Origin: Zhengitettix transpicula
Taxonomy: Eukaryota > Arthropoda > Insecta > Orthoptera > Tetrigidae
DNA length: 64,000 bases
Assembly (NCBI GenBank): GCA_037074705.1
Contig: CM073590.1
Coordinates: forward strand, 136,791,600-136,855,599
Direction of reading: 5' to 3'
Shown here one piece after another: positions 11,053 to 25,600 of this stretch (within the stretch, counting starts at the first letter, position 1; each line of letters opens with the position of its first letter). Position numbers and translations under genes: made by a program. The notes beneath the pieces are model-generated. The model worked only from the letters and a program-made list of their open reading frames with translations. It ran no database searches and was not told where the DNA came from.

Positions 11053-13842
11053 ATAATTGTCAACTACTTGATCGAAAACGAAATATAGTATCACTGCGGC
11101 AAGTACAGGAAATATACTGACGTGGGTGGTTGCAGTAGATCTCCTGAACTGAATATACCCTACGTCCTTAATAAAACGTCTACATACCGTTGCTTTTGGA
11201 GTGTGACCTTGGCAGATTATTGTAAAGACAATCCTCTGAGATGTCATAAACATTCATCCCTGTATCTGACTTGGTTTTGGCGATAACAAAGAAACTATAT
11301 TGAGTAGGTCACCTGGGCCTATCGCGACTAAAGGAGGATGAACCTTGACACATTTTAATGTAATTAAGATTAAAATAAAACAATTGTATGTGATTGTGAA
11401 AACAGGTTGTATCATTTATAATAGAAGAACTGTTTCCAAACTAAGCTCAGCAATAGATTCCATAATTTTATTACTAGCCTGAATTGAATTTTGGAGGTTT
11501 GAAAAGGATACCCTGCATTCCAAACAAATATTTCATTATCATTAGTAATATTATACATTCCATTTTGTAAATAGAAAATGCATTTTCAAGCTTATCCGAA
11601 ATATATTGACCTTAAATATCGTCGGTTTTAAACCAGAGAATTATATATATATATTTGGTTATATTTATGTACATACATGTTTGCATATGTCGTTGGAATT
11701 TCTCGCAAATGTAGAGTAGTGATGTATGGCCGTTCACGATAAGATTTTAAACGACTTTACCCTCTAATTAATATATGTAAAATTAGCTGTTCTGAAAAAA
11801 AGGCACTGTAACAAAAATTAGCCATAGGTAACTAAGTAAATAAAATCATATTCTAACCCAGAGAAACCACTCATTCCGACGGATATACCTTAGACCTTTA
11901 GAGAATGCGATATCCAGTGAGTTGTGCGTTATCGATCACGATCAACAAGTGACAGAGACAGTCTCGTAAGTACTACAGCGTGGATTTGATGTCACCATAA
12001 TTATCGCATGAATAACTTCCGTTATTTTCTAAAGGATTGGTTCACTACAAGAATCATTTATTCCTACTGCTAAAGATAAAATAAAAAATATTGTTTCTAA
12101 TCAAGTTAATTGAGATCATAGTTATTAATATCGAAATATTGTAGATTCTTTAAAAAAATTTAACCGGAAATCGTGTTATAAACAATTAAAATAGAAGAGA
12201 CAGAATGTTACATTCCTTTTCTTAAAGACCCCCAGGTGCACGAGTATAAAATAACATATTTTGAATAGCTAAATTTAAAAACGTGAATATACACACGATA
12301 TAAAAAAGTAATACAATTTTGTGAATTTTAAAAAAAATTATTATAATTTATTTGCTGTAATAAAATTTATAACAGAAATTTCCAAAAGCTTTTTACGTTC
12401 ATCGGAACTAAAATGAGTGTCTAACACAATTCATTGTGCGTAATTTAAGGTATTTATGATAGTAAATATTATGAAAGAAACAACTTACTGGCATACACAT
12501 AGTTAAATTAAAATATTAATAGATAGAAATTTTTCATAAATTTTAGTTAATTTATTTGTATCAGTTTTGACATGTATAGGTGAATTGTTTGGTGATATCA
12601 TTCATCAGCCTCGAATGATATTTGTTTTATTATTTTTATAGCATTTGCAACCTTTTAAATATGTAAAAATACAATTACTTCGATTTTACGATATATATAT
12701 ATTTACAGACTTGTCATTTTCCTGTTTAATATAAGATTGGGTTAAATAATACCCGCAAAATCATCCAGTATCGTAAAGATTTAAAATGCAGCTGTCATGA
12801 ATTCTCTAAATTCATTTTGTTTAGTATTATTTTCACAGTTGATTAGTACGCATATTTTAATTTTATGTCAAGTGTATATACAAGTCCCAGCAAGGTTCAG
12901 TATTACAGGTTTTCATTTGAAGCTGTTGCGTTTCTAGAAAGTTGACCAGTAGTGACGGGGAAAACGCCGCGAAAAATTTTACGGTGTAGAGATAATAAAA
13001 TACGATGTAGTTCAATTGATACATCGCCCACACAGGTTGCAATTCATGTGCTTTTGTGGAACGGCTGAGGTAAAATCTGATTAATTAAAAGCACGCTATG
13101 ATCTGCCGTTGCATCCAGCAGCCTGCGTGACGCTAAGCCCCCTCAAAATCCGGTTCGCAATCTCCCGGACCGTAGGATTAATGGCCCCCATTATACTGAC
13201 TGAAGTGCGGCCGAAGTATCTTAGCAACAAACTCGACTCGTTACAAAAATTACCCAGAACCCGACGGATGTATCCGTTAATTAATACGACAAGCTAATCG
13301 CGTCCTCACATGGACCACTGCTTGAAACCTAAGTGTTTGATTTATATCGACTGAAAATGCCAGAATAATGTCATCTATTCGTGTTTCACTTTTAATTGAG
13401 TCGAGATAAGAAATCGGCGGTCATGTTGTCGGTGAGACGGAAGTCATAATCCATTCACAGCGGTGTAATCAAATTCTGATGTTGGTCCTGTAGATAAGAA
13501 AATTAAGGCTGCGAAATCATGCAACGAACATTTCCAAAATCACGGCTATATTTTTTAAAAAAAACTTGATCAGTTCGGCTGTCACCAGCTGTGAAAAATA
13601 TTTGCTTTAAATGTAATAATGAAACAACGAGATGATTGGTATTGTCATAGCCATAGCAGTGTACTTAGGGAATAAGTAGGAACAGTGTGTGGAATGCCAC
13701 AGTGCGGTTAGGCGATGGACAAGCAAACTTATCTACATTTGAAAATGTATGATCTCTAATTATGTAATATCAATCTACATTTTTATTTTATATATTAATT
13801 TTCAGGTGAAACTTCTTCACTCGATTCAGAAATTTGGTGGTA
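11053..13842. other. A+T-rich intronic DNA with one GC-richer patch
   Basis: Mostly unassigned. At about 13080-13330 a GC-richer stretch holds an open plus frame of 62 codons (13109-13297) that I cannot assign. It may be the remains of a transposon. Confidence 0.4.
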
Positions 13843-13928
13843 AATAAATTATAAAATAGTTTATTAGGTTCAATTTTTTATAATGAATAAATTATAAAAT
13901 AGTTTATTAGGTTCAATTTTTTATAATG
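13843..13928. repeat. Perfect tandem duplication of a 43-bp unit
   Basis: Positions 13843-13885 and 13886-13928 are identical by eye. The unit begins AATAAATTATAAAATAG and ends TTTTTTATAATG. The lack of divergence suggests a recent slippage or duplication event. Confidence 0.9.
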
Positions 13929-16106
13929 AATAATAAAATTAATAAAAGTAGTAATAATAACAATATTAAAAAAATATAGATAAAATTAATCGTGACAGTT
14001 AACGTTATTTACCGGAATGTCTTTATTTTACCTGATGATTGTTAACAAAAGTATACGAAACACATATAATTTAAAATTAACAACTATAACAATCTCACTT
14101 CACATTTAAATTAAATAATAAAAACAGTAGTATATTAGTCATGAAGAAATTAATTATACAATTTGAAACATAATACATTTAAAAGACGACGCTTCGTCCC
14201 TGATTAGAACCTCTTCAGGTATATAGTTGTTACATTAAATTATCTAAACATTAAAATTGAGAAAAACAAAGTCATTCAAAATGATATTTTTTTTACGAAT
14301 TCAATTATGTAAAATATAATATAAAGGCTTAATTCCAATTTATTATGAGAAACTTTAAGATGACAAAAATTTCGAACTTGCGGTTTGCCTACACGTTGCG
14401 GCCGAAATGACTGTTATTGTCGTATTACGAGTATTATTGAAATTTAAGAAAACAATGGAAATAATTTTTTTTACATAATACAACAGACAGTTCACACTAA
14501 TATAGTATCATAAATTTTATTTTAATTGTTTGTGTTATTTGTAATTCGCAACGAGCTAATTTCCTAATTACTCCCCAGATCAATCAAATTGGCCTCACGT
14601 TGGGAAACACCTATCTAGGTTAATATTTACTTTCTTCATCTAAAATCTTTACATTTTCCCAATCTATAACTTGGTTCTTTAAATAAATATGGATAGAACT
14701 GAATAATTTAGGACGTTAAATTTAAAATTAGGTATTTATATCCGAGATTTATGAGCGTTTTATATGTAATATGTTTCAAACTGAATAATTAAATTTTTTC
14801 TGCTATTTTTGTTAATTTATATAATACAAAATGATATTATGATAATAACCAAATGATATAGAAAGCCACGCTTCATCAAATAAAATAAAAAACAGACAAA
14901 TTAGTGGTGTGAGGTGAATTAAATAACTTTATATTATTTGTATAGCAGTTATTCATGAGTTAAATAATATTTATTACAAAAACTCCTGTCGTATGGTCCA
15001 GAAACCACCGTCATTATTTTCAGGTTTATTCGTTGTTATTCTGGCGCGAAAAATTTACCCTCATATTTCTTCGGGGGTTGTAAATCAACTTGGTTGCTCC
15101 AATTCATTGCGAATTTTCCGTCGATATTTCTAACATCCTCGGAACTGGAACCAATTGTTCAGATAAAATATTCTTTCATGTGTACAATATTTTTTCATTT
15201 TTCCGTATTTTTTTTTCACACAGAGAATCGTATACTCGAATTGTCGTCTTTGTTGATTAATGTTGTGAGGTGAAGTATAAATTGTGTTAATGCATAAGTT
15301 TAAATAATTCGGGTGGCCTTTTTTTTTGTAGAGGTAGTTTGCGACCGTGAAGAAGGAATACGTTGGAGAGGAATATACGTAACCCCAAATCGGAGAAAGA
15401 CAGGTAACACAGTGGAATAAAGGGGGTTGGGGGGAGCCGTAGCATCATTTTCTTCTAATTTGAAACTGCGGGCCGGAAGTACCCCAGACGGCAGCGTGAC
15501 AATGCCGGCCTAAAACTCTGCCTTTCTCTCCGGCTGTTTGTGTGTCTGTATTTATAGTCCCTTGTCTCCACAAGCGGGCTGACAGCGAGAAGCTGCACGC
15601 GCCATACTGGCGTACACGAGGTTATATTTAGATCTCACCCCAGGACTGTAACCCCCACTAGTCTATGTCTCACCCTCCGCTTAACAATTAGACAGGAAAT
15701 GACTCTAACTCTCTTAATAAAGTATTGTCAGACGCTCGTTAAATGAAACAAACGCTTTGTCTAAAATTTAGAGAAGAATATAAATTTTATTTCTTAGATG
15801 AACTCAAATCTGGGAGGTTTGAAATAGATACTAAGCATACAGAGCAATCATTTCATTCACATTAGTATTAGGCGTTCCGATTAATCGGGACTGTCACCGG
15901 TTTTAAGCCTCGTGTTCCAGTGTCCCGGACGAACTTTTCGATCCGGTCAAAACTCCAAAATTTTCAAATTTTTCTTTTCTTAATACATTTTAAGCATTTT
16001 CCTCCATGTTACTTCCAAATTGCAATGGTGAAACTGCTTCAAATAATGATAGTTTCATTTTCGTAAGTAAAAATGAAATTTCTCCAAACACCTAACGAAA
16101 GAAACA
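13929..16106. other. Unassigned intronic DNA
   Basis: A+T-rich except for about 15330-15700, where GC rises. No conserved peptide or repeat pair is apparent there. The reverse-complement CCTGAAGAGG motif at 14171-14220 is listed separately. Confidence 0.4.
14171..14220 (-). repeat. Dispersed repeat fragment with CCTGAAGAGG core (copy 2 of 3)
   Basis: On the minus strand it reads ACCTGAAGAGGTTC, a short spacer, then GGGACGAAGCGTCG and a T/A-rich tail. It matches the copies at 2079-2128 and 40410-40460. Confidence 0.5.
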
Positions 16107-16183
16107 AGGATTCCAGGAATGTTGTGTGATATTTATATCATCACTTAATTTTGTCTGTTTCTGCTATTTCATCAAATTATTAA
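16107..16183 (-). mobile_element. MITE-like family M, single terminal arm (copy M3)
   Basis: Read on minus, the arm begins TTAATAATTTGATGAAATAG and continues through CAGAAACAGACAAAATTAAG and GTGATGATATAAATATCACA. It aligns with the terminal inverted repeats of M1 (28034-28538) and M2 (31855-32045). I found no opposite arm, so this is a truncated copy. Confidence 0.6.
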
Positions 16184-19100
16184 AAATGGAATTTCCCGAA
16201 CAAAATAAAGATTATATCGCACTTGCGAGTATATTTTCTTCGTAGCACAGTATCATACAAACGTTGAGATAATATTCTCATTGATGTAGATTCAACGGGT
16301 AGATGAAAAAAATAGAATTTACATAGATGCAGTTGAAATTATGCTACAGTGCATTGAAAACCGTGATTTCAATTATTGCCAAATGTATGATTACATACGT
16401 AGAAATAAAGTAGTTTTGCAGAAGGCCAAATATAATGAAAAATTTACAAATCATGTTTAAAATTGTTTTTATTCCCGTCTTTATTCTCCTATTTTTTACT
16501 TTTTGTTCAAAATTAATAAATAATGTTAAAATATGTTGATTTTATTTGCTTATGTAATATAAATTTAAAATTTAGTAGAAGCTTCATAGTTGGCCCAAGA
16601 TAGTCAAAATCTCGGGTAAAGGAAGAAACTAAGTGGTCTAATATTGTTTATTTTTGGGGGGTTTAGGCGAGGTTAGTGTGGAGGAGGGGCTCCCGGGTTG
16701 GCTTGAAAGGAATCTGGCAACCCTAATTAGTATTCATGTACGTACATACAGTCCCCGTTCGTAATAAAGAACTGCTTTAAAGCGAAGCCTTAATCATCTG
16801 AGTACGAATGTGTTTTATTTTTTATCGTTTATCCATCATATATGTTAACGTATATTGTGTTTCAGCCTCTTGCCGCACGAAGATACACTCAATGTCAAAA
16901 ATTTCGTCGTATTACCTAATTGACGATTAAAGTTTTATGACTTTACCGTGCAATAAAATATATTGATATGGGAAGTTAACACAAAACAGGAAAAAAATTA
17001 TTATTCACTCAGGTTTGTGAAAAGGAAGGACTCGTGTATCATTTATCAGGCTGAAAGTAGGTCCGTATTAATATAAATTTTGGTTTTAAATTTACTTTAC
17101 CGTAGCATTTCTACATTATTTAACTCATTTTCGCATTCCTCTTTCCAGAAAATTAATTTAATATTTCCAACTACACTCAATTTTACCTCATAAGTGTTTA
17201 ATATAATATATTCATAGTTATGTTAGTTACTGACTTTTGGTTCTGTTTCATATTGAGATAAATTATTTTACATTAATTAATTGTGTTAATTTAGCATAAA
17301 TTCATCTTTTGCAATAATATAGTACACATGCAGTTTTTATTATTTTCACAACTGATAACTATTGGGATTAATTTACTCTCTTTTCTTAATTTTATATTTA
17401 TCATCAGATATTTTAGACAAAACCCTAAATATTACTTCACCATAATCATTGGAAAATTTTTAAAAAAAGTAATGATAAATGCGCCCAAGCGAAATACAAA
17501 AATATTATTTTCATGTTATACTTTTGGATGAGGACAACAACCATAATTAATTTTCGCACATGAATTTAGTAATTATAGATGAATTAAAAATTTAAAGCGA
17601 GAATCAGGTTAAATAAATAATTCATTATAAAACTAAGAAGTGAGGTAATAAGATCTGCATAATTTGTGTTGGAATTTTTTCGTACTTTTTAAGAAATATT
17701 TATAAATAAAATTTTCTATTCGTAAGGGTTTCTGACAAAAATGTAATAAAATATCAAATTTGATTTTTCATCTTTAAATTATTGAATATTTACAAATCGA
17801 TTTGATATTTCTGTAGTCTTACATATTTTCTAAAAATTGTATTAAAGGCGAGCAAGTGTTTTAAAGTAATTTTAAATTTAACCCATTCATCTTGGAAAAA
17901 AGAAACACGTAAAGCGTTCAGTACGCATATTATAATAGCATTTTACTAGTTCTGTAAACAGTTTCTGCACAAATCAGCAGAAGTTACGGTTTTAATAAAT
18001 GAGGAAATAATTTCAGGAAACTATCAACAATGTTTCTCGAATCAATTGGAGTATCGTCAGTCTCTGTGTGACTATTATTTATTCTAGATTAGGAATACAT
18101 TCCAGTTAAAAATTTCGGTTCAACCGCAATTATTAAGGATCATAACATCAGATGTCTTGAGATTTAACGTATTTTAATTTTCTTTACTTAAGAGCCCGAA
18201 AATCTCTGGCGTTGATTTTTGACTTCTCTAGATATATTGTAGATTCTGAAGTACTCTGACATGACGGGACGTAAGTGAACATTGTCGGTCTGGGTGTGGT
18301 CGCGTTCCTTAAATACATCAAAGTTGAGTTTTCCGGATTTGAGGCTGGCCGTCCGCTCTATTTCGAGCCTGGCTCACAACTCGCAACTTCTCAATGCAGT
18401 AACTTCTTGCATAATCTGTGCTGGCGCGAGACGTGAGCAAACAAACGTACGTTATGCAAGCCTGGCATATAGCAAACATACGCCAGACTCGATCGTCATT
18501 AGTGCTTCTGCACTTTCTTACGCAGTTTCTCTGTCACTCAAGCGGTAGCTACATCACTGCTTAAGCATTATAGACCTATGATTGCAAATAAACATTAATC
18601 GTCACACGCAATACTGAAATTAACACAATACTGCATAAACTCGTAGGATAAATTTAAACCTATATTGGAGGCATAGTTATGCAGTTTTATATCTGTAAGT
18701 GCCGATTATTAGATTATTAACAATTCAGATATTGTGCTCCTGAGGAATTAATTAATTTGTATTTTTTAAATAAAATACCTATAATTTTCAAGTCTAAAAC
18801 TCATAAGTTTGTATATTAAAGATATTAAGTAAATTATATTGAAAAACCCTGGGCCTCCACTTTACTTTCAAATTTCTCCAGGACGAGGTTACTGAAAGCT
18901 GTTTTTATCCACGAAGCAACAATGCTAATTTACTCTACTAATGTGACTCAGGAGAACGTAAAATATGAATGAAATGTAGCGATTATCCGAGGCCAACTAC
19001 AAACACAAACAAGTGCTAAAAAAATGTTAAAATAATTGTTGCGGTGAAACTCGAACTTCAGGGGCGTTATTGCTCTGTTCATTAAGTTACGCATGTCCTT

Positions 19101-21985
19101 CAAATTAATTATGTGTGGCAATATTACAACTTAATTTATAATTGGAAAACATATTCTGATAAATAACCAACACATTTAAACGTTGGGGGACTTGTTACGG
19201 TTAAGTTAGAGGTTTGAAATCTCCTTCCGGTGAATTTAGAGAATTTCACAAATTATTTTGAAGATAAAGCATTTACCAATTTTCCGAATTGAGCCACAAA
19301 CCGAAAATTAAAGCTTAAACAACACAACGGATTCCCTACTAATTCCATCTGACGACCTGGCAGTCTCTAAAAATATTATTTACTCACCGTATTGTTACGA
19401 AATTTCGTAACTATTTTATGGAGGCAGCTCATTAATTGTAAGTATAAAACTTATCCACTGAACACAGTTCAGAGTCCTACCTCTCTCACCTTTTCCCACA
19501 CGTCAGTTCAATTTATGGCGCCTGAAAACCAATTATTGACATCTATTGATCCCTTCGGACCTCAAATACCAGCACATAATAATGTGATTAATCTGGAAAT
19601 TAAATTTATCACGTTTTAAAACGTTAGTTTTATTTTATGCTTCAAGCACAGATATCACCATTCTGTATTGCATAATTCTAAAATTTATTGGGAGAATATC
19701 GTCGAAGATTTTTAGAAATATTTCTTGTCGGACTGTTAGAATGCAAATGTAATGAAATTAAAATATAAAAATACACACGTCGTTGCTCAACAAAAATTTT
19801 GCTACACCAAATATGTAGCTCAGTTTGTAATAATAGTATTGGGCGATTCTTACCTATATTTATATGTAATTTTTGTTTAATTGGAGATCACTTCGGCTAT
19901 GTTGTAACCCTAAAATCCAATTTAAAATTCTTTAAGTAACTATCGCTCGACAGAAATTCTTATTTGAAATAGATGCAAACGGATTAAACAATAGACATAT
20001 TTATAGCCAAAATGTTGTTATTGGAAAATAATGAAGATCAGAAAATATGTAAAGCACCGCGATTGCGGTGCCACCGCCCTCTCACCAACACAAAGGGATT
20101 ATGACACACCGCAACCTACAATAACATACTGTGCGGAACTCGGCTTCGTATTCGAATATGTCACCAATGCATAATTCTCAAAACATATACGTTGTATCAA
20201 GTAAAATTATATATAAATAATCTTCACAATTTTTCGGGATTCAAAATTCGGCGTGAATAGTTTTATTTAGTCCCTTCTATAAAAATATTAAAGAAAAATA
20301 CAATAGTGTTCGAAAATGGATCTTCACGCCCCAGCACTACAATTTTGGAAAAAGGAATTAAAATTGATCTCAAATTGAGTTCTCTGAGTTTAGAAGTGTA
20401 TGTAATCCAGATTTTATTTCAAACGAAAAATTAGAAAATGTAAAGGCTTACGAAATTTAAAAACTACTTTAAATTAAATCGAGCTTTTCAAATGAAAATA
20501 ATATGAATTTCAATGAATTAGTAAGAATAAAACTGGAATAAATACATCTTTAAACTATAGACAAAGATAATTTAAAATATTTTATTACCTGAAATAGTTT
20601 TGTGGCCATTTTCAAAAGTACTCTTAGTTTTTATTTTTTGAATAAATATTTAGTTTCCGTATTCTATTATACGTAATATCTGTAAGTTATTTCTGTAAGT
20701 TTCTGACTTTCAATCTTTGATCTAAATTTAATTTAATTATATTTACTGCGGAATTTTCGCATCCATCCTTTCCACTGGGAAAAAAAATCAATTTTAATTA
20801 CATATCCTTAATAAACTTTTCTCTTAAAAAAAACTCTCCGAAACAAACTTTGAAATATATCATCACGCTTCACTCTACCCAAACAAACGGAAATTAAACA
20901 GCATAAAATAAGAAATTTATATAATATAAAAATAATAAATTTGCCTCCCTTTGTGTGATTTAGTGGGTAATAAAACACTCGTTTTGAGACGGCTCAGTGT
21001 ATGTGTACTTGAGTATATTAGAGTTCAAGTATTAATTAATAAAAAATTAATTATTCATAAATTGAGTTTCAACTGTTCATATACTACAGACTGCATACTC
21101 TTAATTTTCGAGTGATTGATGTATATATGAAATTATACAGTGTTTTTATATCCTGCCTTTGTGAGTTTTATTTTGTTTTCCTTTGTGTTCGTAGAGTTTG
21201 GTGCGTAATGCTTATCTGAAATAATTTTTGTGACGATTTCTATAATTTATTCTCATCCCATGACTGATTTAGAACCAAATGCTCTGCACGACTACTCTCA
21301 TTCTTGACACTAGATTCAAAAGTGCGTAACTATATGCATAATGGGTACTCACTCAATAATCGAAATATGGCTCTGTGTACCCGTAATTACTGTCCAACGC
21401 GAATCCAGCCTCGTGATAACAAATAACACTATACTCTAAGTATAATTCGTAATATATTATCGATTTCTTTGGTTCTTATTTATTATCATGACTTTTTATG
21501 AATTATTGACTTCTGTATCATATAAATCTAGACAATGAGACACCACGAAAGCCGTGGTGAATTATTAAAATACATATTTTAGGATTATGAATAGTCCGTT
21601 ACGCTATTGATTTTACGTGATAAATGAAGACAGTTAAAGGTCAATTTATGGACTTCTGGGGGAAACGAGAGAAACGTTTTTCTTCTTGCCGACTTAATGG
21701 CTAAAAGGAAGGCAGCGTCACGTGTGGCAAGGCGGCTCATTCACTTTAACCTTCCTGTGAGCAAATACTAGAAATGTGTCTAGAGAACAAGAAAAACAAG
21801 AAACTCTTGTTTCTGCTTACATATGACAAGAAATAAAATATGTTCGTAAGTATGAAAATTAGACATCAAAGTGGAAGAATTTCAATTAAATAAGCCGTGA
21901 CGTATTGAAAATTTTTGTCGAGTTATTAGCGTCGTTATCATAGTTTCTTTACATAAACCAGTGCTGACCTGCTAAGGTTTAGTGA
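16184..21985. other. A+T-rich intronic DNA, nothing firmly recognised
   Basis: A minor GC-richer stretch at 18280-18560 contains an 88-codon plus frame with no recognisable domain. At 16185-16450 the plus translation weakly suggests a broken transposase (EFPEQNKDYIALASIF...), but it is stop-ridden and I could not place it in a family. Confidence 0.4.
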
Positions 21986-22020
21986 GAGGTCGCGTGTTCG
22001 AATCGCGGAACGCACATGGA
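21986..22020 (+). other. tRNA-like B-box fragment, possible SINE remnant
   Basis: GTCGCGTGTTCGAATCGCGG resembles the T arm and B box of a tRNA (consensus GGTTCGANNCC, two mismatches). It has a short self-complementary stem around the TTCGAAT loop. No A box or full cloverleaf is seen upstream, so this is at most a remnant of a tRNA-derived SINE. Confidence 0.3.
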
Positions 22021-22173
22021 TGTTTGTGTGTATATACCATGACCGAGGAAACTAGAGTTAAAAATGGAGGAGAATCGAAACACTGACCCTATACTCAGAT
22101 GTAGTGAAAAGTACTGTACGTAATAAAAAGAAATATAAACCAGCCATTTTCTCTTTCAAATATGTATGAAATA

Positions 22174-22655
22174 TTTTTTTTAGGGTAACAGGCTACATGA
22201 GGGTGATCCACATAGTGGCAACTCCCCTTTAATAGCATAGGAAGGGATTTGAAAGGCAGGATGTGGTAGGGTACAGGAAGGTAACCAAGGGTTAACTAGG
22301 GCCCCCCGGCTATATTTTAAGGATCCTACCCGGCATTAGCCTAAAAGTGATGCAGGGAAAACCCTAGAAAAACCCGCATCAGGTAGGTCGGGCATTGGGT
22401 ACTTGTCCCACGCCCTTCCGATAGCGGGAGAAGAGTTTGCTGTGGGGACGCAGCATTCCCTTCCCCGTACCTCGACCAGTTTAGGAGGCAGCTGGCCGAC
22501 TGTTTCAATTGGAACAGTGAACAACTCTTACCGTATACCCAAGGTCTGTAACCCCGGAACATACACTTCTCAAAACAGGCTGAGCTGCCTCGGCTTGTGG
22601 GAACCTTAGTTCAAAAACGGAGAGGAAAAGGCATCCCCAAAGGTAGCCCCTTCGT
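22174..22655 (-). mobile_element. Family A retroposon, copy A3
   Basis: Sense is minus: the T run at about 22174-22181 is the tail complement. The copy stops at the GAAGGGGCTACC segment, just short of the hairpin head, so it is slightly 5'-truncated. It keeps an intact antisense 68-codon frame (22403-22609, plus), with several substitutions relative to A1 and A5. No unambiguous target duplication was found. Confidence 0.88.
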
Positions 22656-25600
22656 AATTATTAGATTCGATTGAGAGATCGTGAATGCGTTAAGTAAATA
22701 ACTTATTCTTAATCATACCGTTATTTGAGCACCTGTGCATTACAAAAAAAATACGAATCTTTAAATTTGTATCAAATTTTATTAGCCGCGGTGAGAACTG
22801 AGTTTATAAATAACTAAATTAAATCAACCAATATCTGTTTTTTTTTCAGGCATATAAGGATTACTATTTCAACATAAACGATTTTTTAAAAAACGACCTA
22901 AAATGTTACAATGACGTTTCGAGTTATAGGAATAATCTTTAAAATTATTTTGTTGGAAAAAGCATTTCGGTGCCAAAACAATGTTCTGGTGCATTACAAA
23001 GCAACAGTGTAGGACGAAAACAGAAAATAACTTGATAAATCTTGAACATATTTAATTTTCCAATGAAAAATTAAATTTATATTTGTATGCATAAAACATG
23101 ATAATTCAAGCATAATTCCATTTAAGGGCATTACGCCAAAATTATGCTGTAGAATATGATTTACCAATGCACTATTCTCCGTAATTATATACTCAGGTTA
23201 ATAAATGTATAACGAAGTGAAAATTGCAACGTTCATAGGCCTAATTTTCCACGGATATGATTTTTTTGTATCATATTTTTCAAATAATATCCTAAAAGAC
23301 GTTTTTACCCTTAAAATATTATTAAAATTCCTGAATGAGACTTTTATAGAATAGTAAAAAGAGACCCACACAATTTCGCAGTTACATTCTTAATGTGCTG
23401 GTAGATGCGATTTTCGTGAGGTTGAAAGTAATCAGGGAACTTTAATAAATCTCATTTGATTTCGAGTACGGACTATTGCTCTAATCAGAGATTAGCATAA
23501 TTTACGTGAATAAATTTCGCTCCTTACCCACTTACTGTTCAAGTGACTCAAACCACGAGATTAAAAAAGAGAACTATAACAAGAAATAGTAACAATAGGA
23601 ACCTGATTTGGTACATTTACGTGATTAATGTATTATGATATATTTTTATTTAAAAATCATTATGATCAACGTTGTAGTGATTTTTGTTACTCGTGTGATT
23701 GAAATTATCATGAATTTACTTAGTTTTGAAGATCATAAGAAAAGGTTTTACGAAACAATTGTATTTCATCTTAAAGTATTAGCAACTATCCCAATAATAT
23801 TTCATACAGGCCTACACTTCTCGTCACAAAAATGTACTGACTCCCGTTTAGCGTAGTGGCTTTTAGTTCGGCCTTATATTCTCTTGAAGTAGATTACAAT
23901 TTAGCTACTTTCGTTCATAGACAATGAAAGTCGAATAAACATTCCGAGCAAAAGTCGTTCCGCGTGTTGTATTCAGGCAGGGGCGCTCAATTTTAGTGAC
24001 GAGAAGTGTTCAAAACTCTACGAAAATCTAGATTAATTCCGAGATGATTCGAATTAAGTCGTTTCAGAAGTACTCCAGATAGACAACTGTGACACTGTAA
24101 TCAGTTCAGCGGAAGTGTATGAAGGATCTGCTAAATATTTGTAACTCTATTCAATTTTCTTGTCGTTTTCTGACTATGTTCTCTTGAACGCTATAATTTT
24201 ATATTAATAGTTCAGATATGAGTGTAGGCAAGTACCATCTTCACTCCAAAATCAACTCTTTGACTACTACAGCTTATGATAAATAGATAAATAGAAATCA
24301 TGTCATATTAAAACCCTGCTGAGGTTAAGTTAAATCATGCATCAAAAATATTCTCATGCCAAAACCAGTTTATCTCAAAACGTGCTTTTTGATATTCTAC
24401 TGAAATTCAATAAATACACATTAAAAGATATGTCCTATAAGATAACTATGCACGACAGATTTATATACCTAAATAATTAACTGTCTAGGCTCTGAAAAAA
24501 TTTGATACAATATTGTGTTCAAAATATATGTGATTTTTTTGTAAAATAGTATTTTACTACTTTAAACATTTCATGCTTGTTTTTTTATTTATAGTACTGA
24601 AAAAAAATTGAGTATATATAAGATAAATTTGTTTTAGGTTTTGTTTCAGTCGTATTCAGATGCAAAGTCAAATTTCTTTTCTGATAGAATCATTCTTATA
24701 GTTTTAGAGGCACTAAAATCGTTACTCGATAAAGTGTGGTGATCGCTATGTGTTCTCAATCAATACAGCCACCGACAAACGTGAACCCGCGTATGCACAA
24801 TGCTTGGACTACCAATATTGGCTCTTTGCCCGCATTATCGGCCCGGATTTCTGAACTATTCTCAGTCAACTAAATTCGTAGTAATATAAAAGTAAATATG
24901 GAAACGACCAATACGCTTCATACAAACATATATAATCTGTTAAAGTAATTTTCTTCTCTAGAATTTTTAGGAATGATATATGGTACAAGTATTTCGCACC
25001 CAAATTAAAAGTTAGGTGTTGAAAAGTTAATAATCTCAGAATCATAATTTCTTATATTATTGTACGTCTTAAGGACGGTAATACCCATAACGGAATCATA
25101 TATCTGATATCTCTTTTGAGCTTATGATATTATAGAGAACATAGTTTCATTCTTAATTTATAATTTTATTCCTTCAGTGTTGAGTCACATTCCATTTCTT
25201 GTATATATAAAACATATAACAAACATGATTTTTACTTATGTTAACATAGAAGGAATGTTTTTATTTTCATATCTCAGTTTTTGTTTCCGTGCCTCAACGC
25301 GTCAATTCCGACCATACATTGCTATACAAAAAATGTTTGTTTCTAACTATACCGTCTATAAAAGTTTGTCCCATGGCTAAAGAAACACCCTGTATGCGTT
25401 ATTGTAGAAACTTAGAACATTTGGACGAATAAACTAGGTTGAAACGTGGATTACATTTTGTTTCAAGTTTAATTAGATGAATAAGATCCGTTAACTCGGT
25501 TTTCGTTGCAATAAAAAACCTTCTAGATGTTACATAAACAAATAGTATCCGTTGATGTTTGAATACACTTCTTTTTTAAAAAGATACCCCTTACCTTGCT

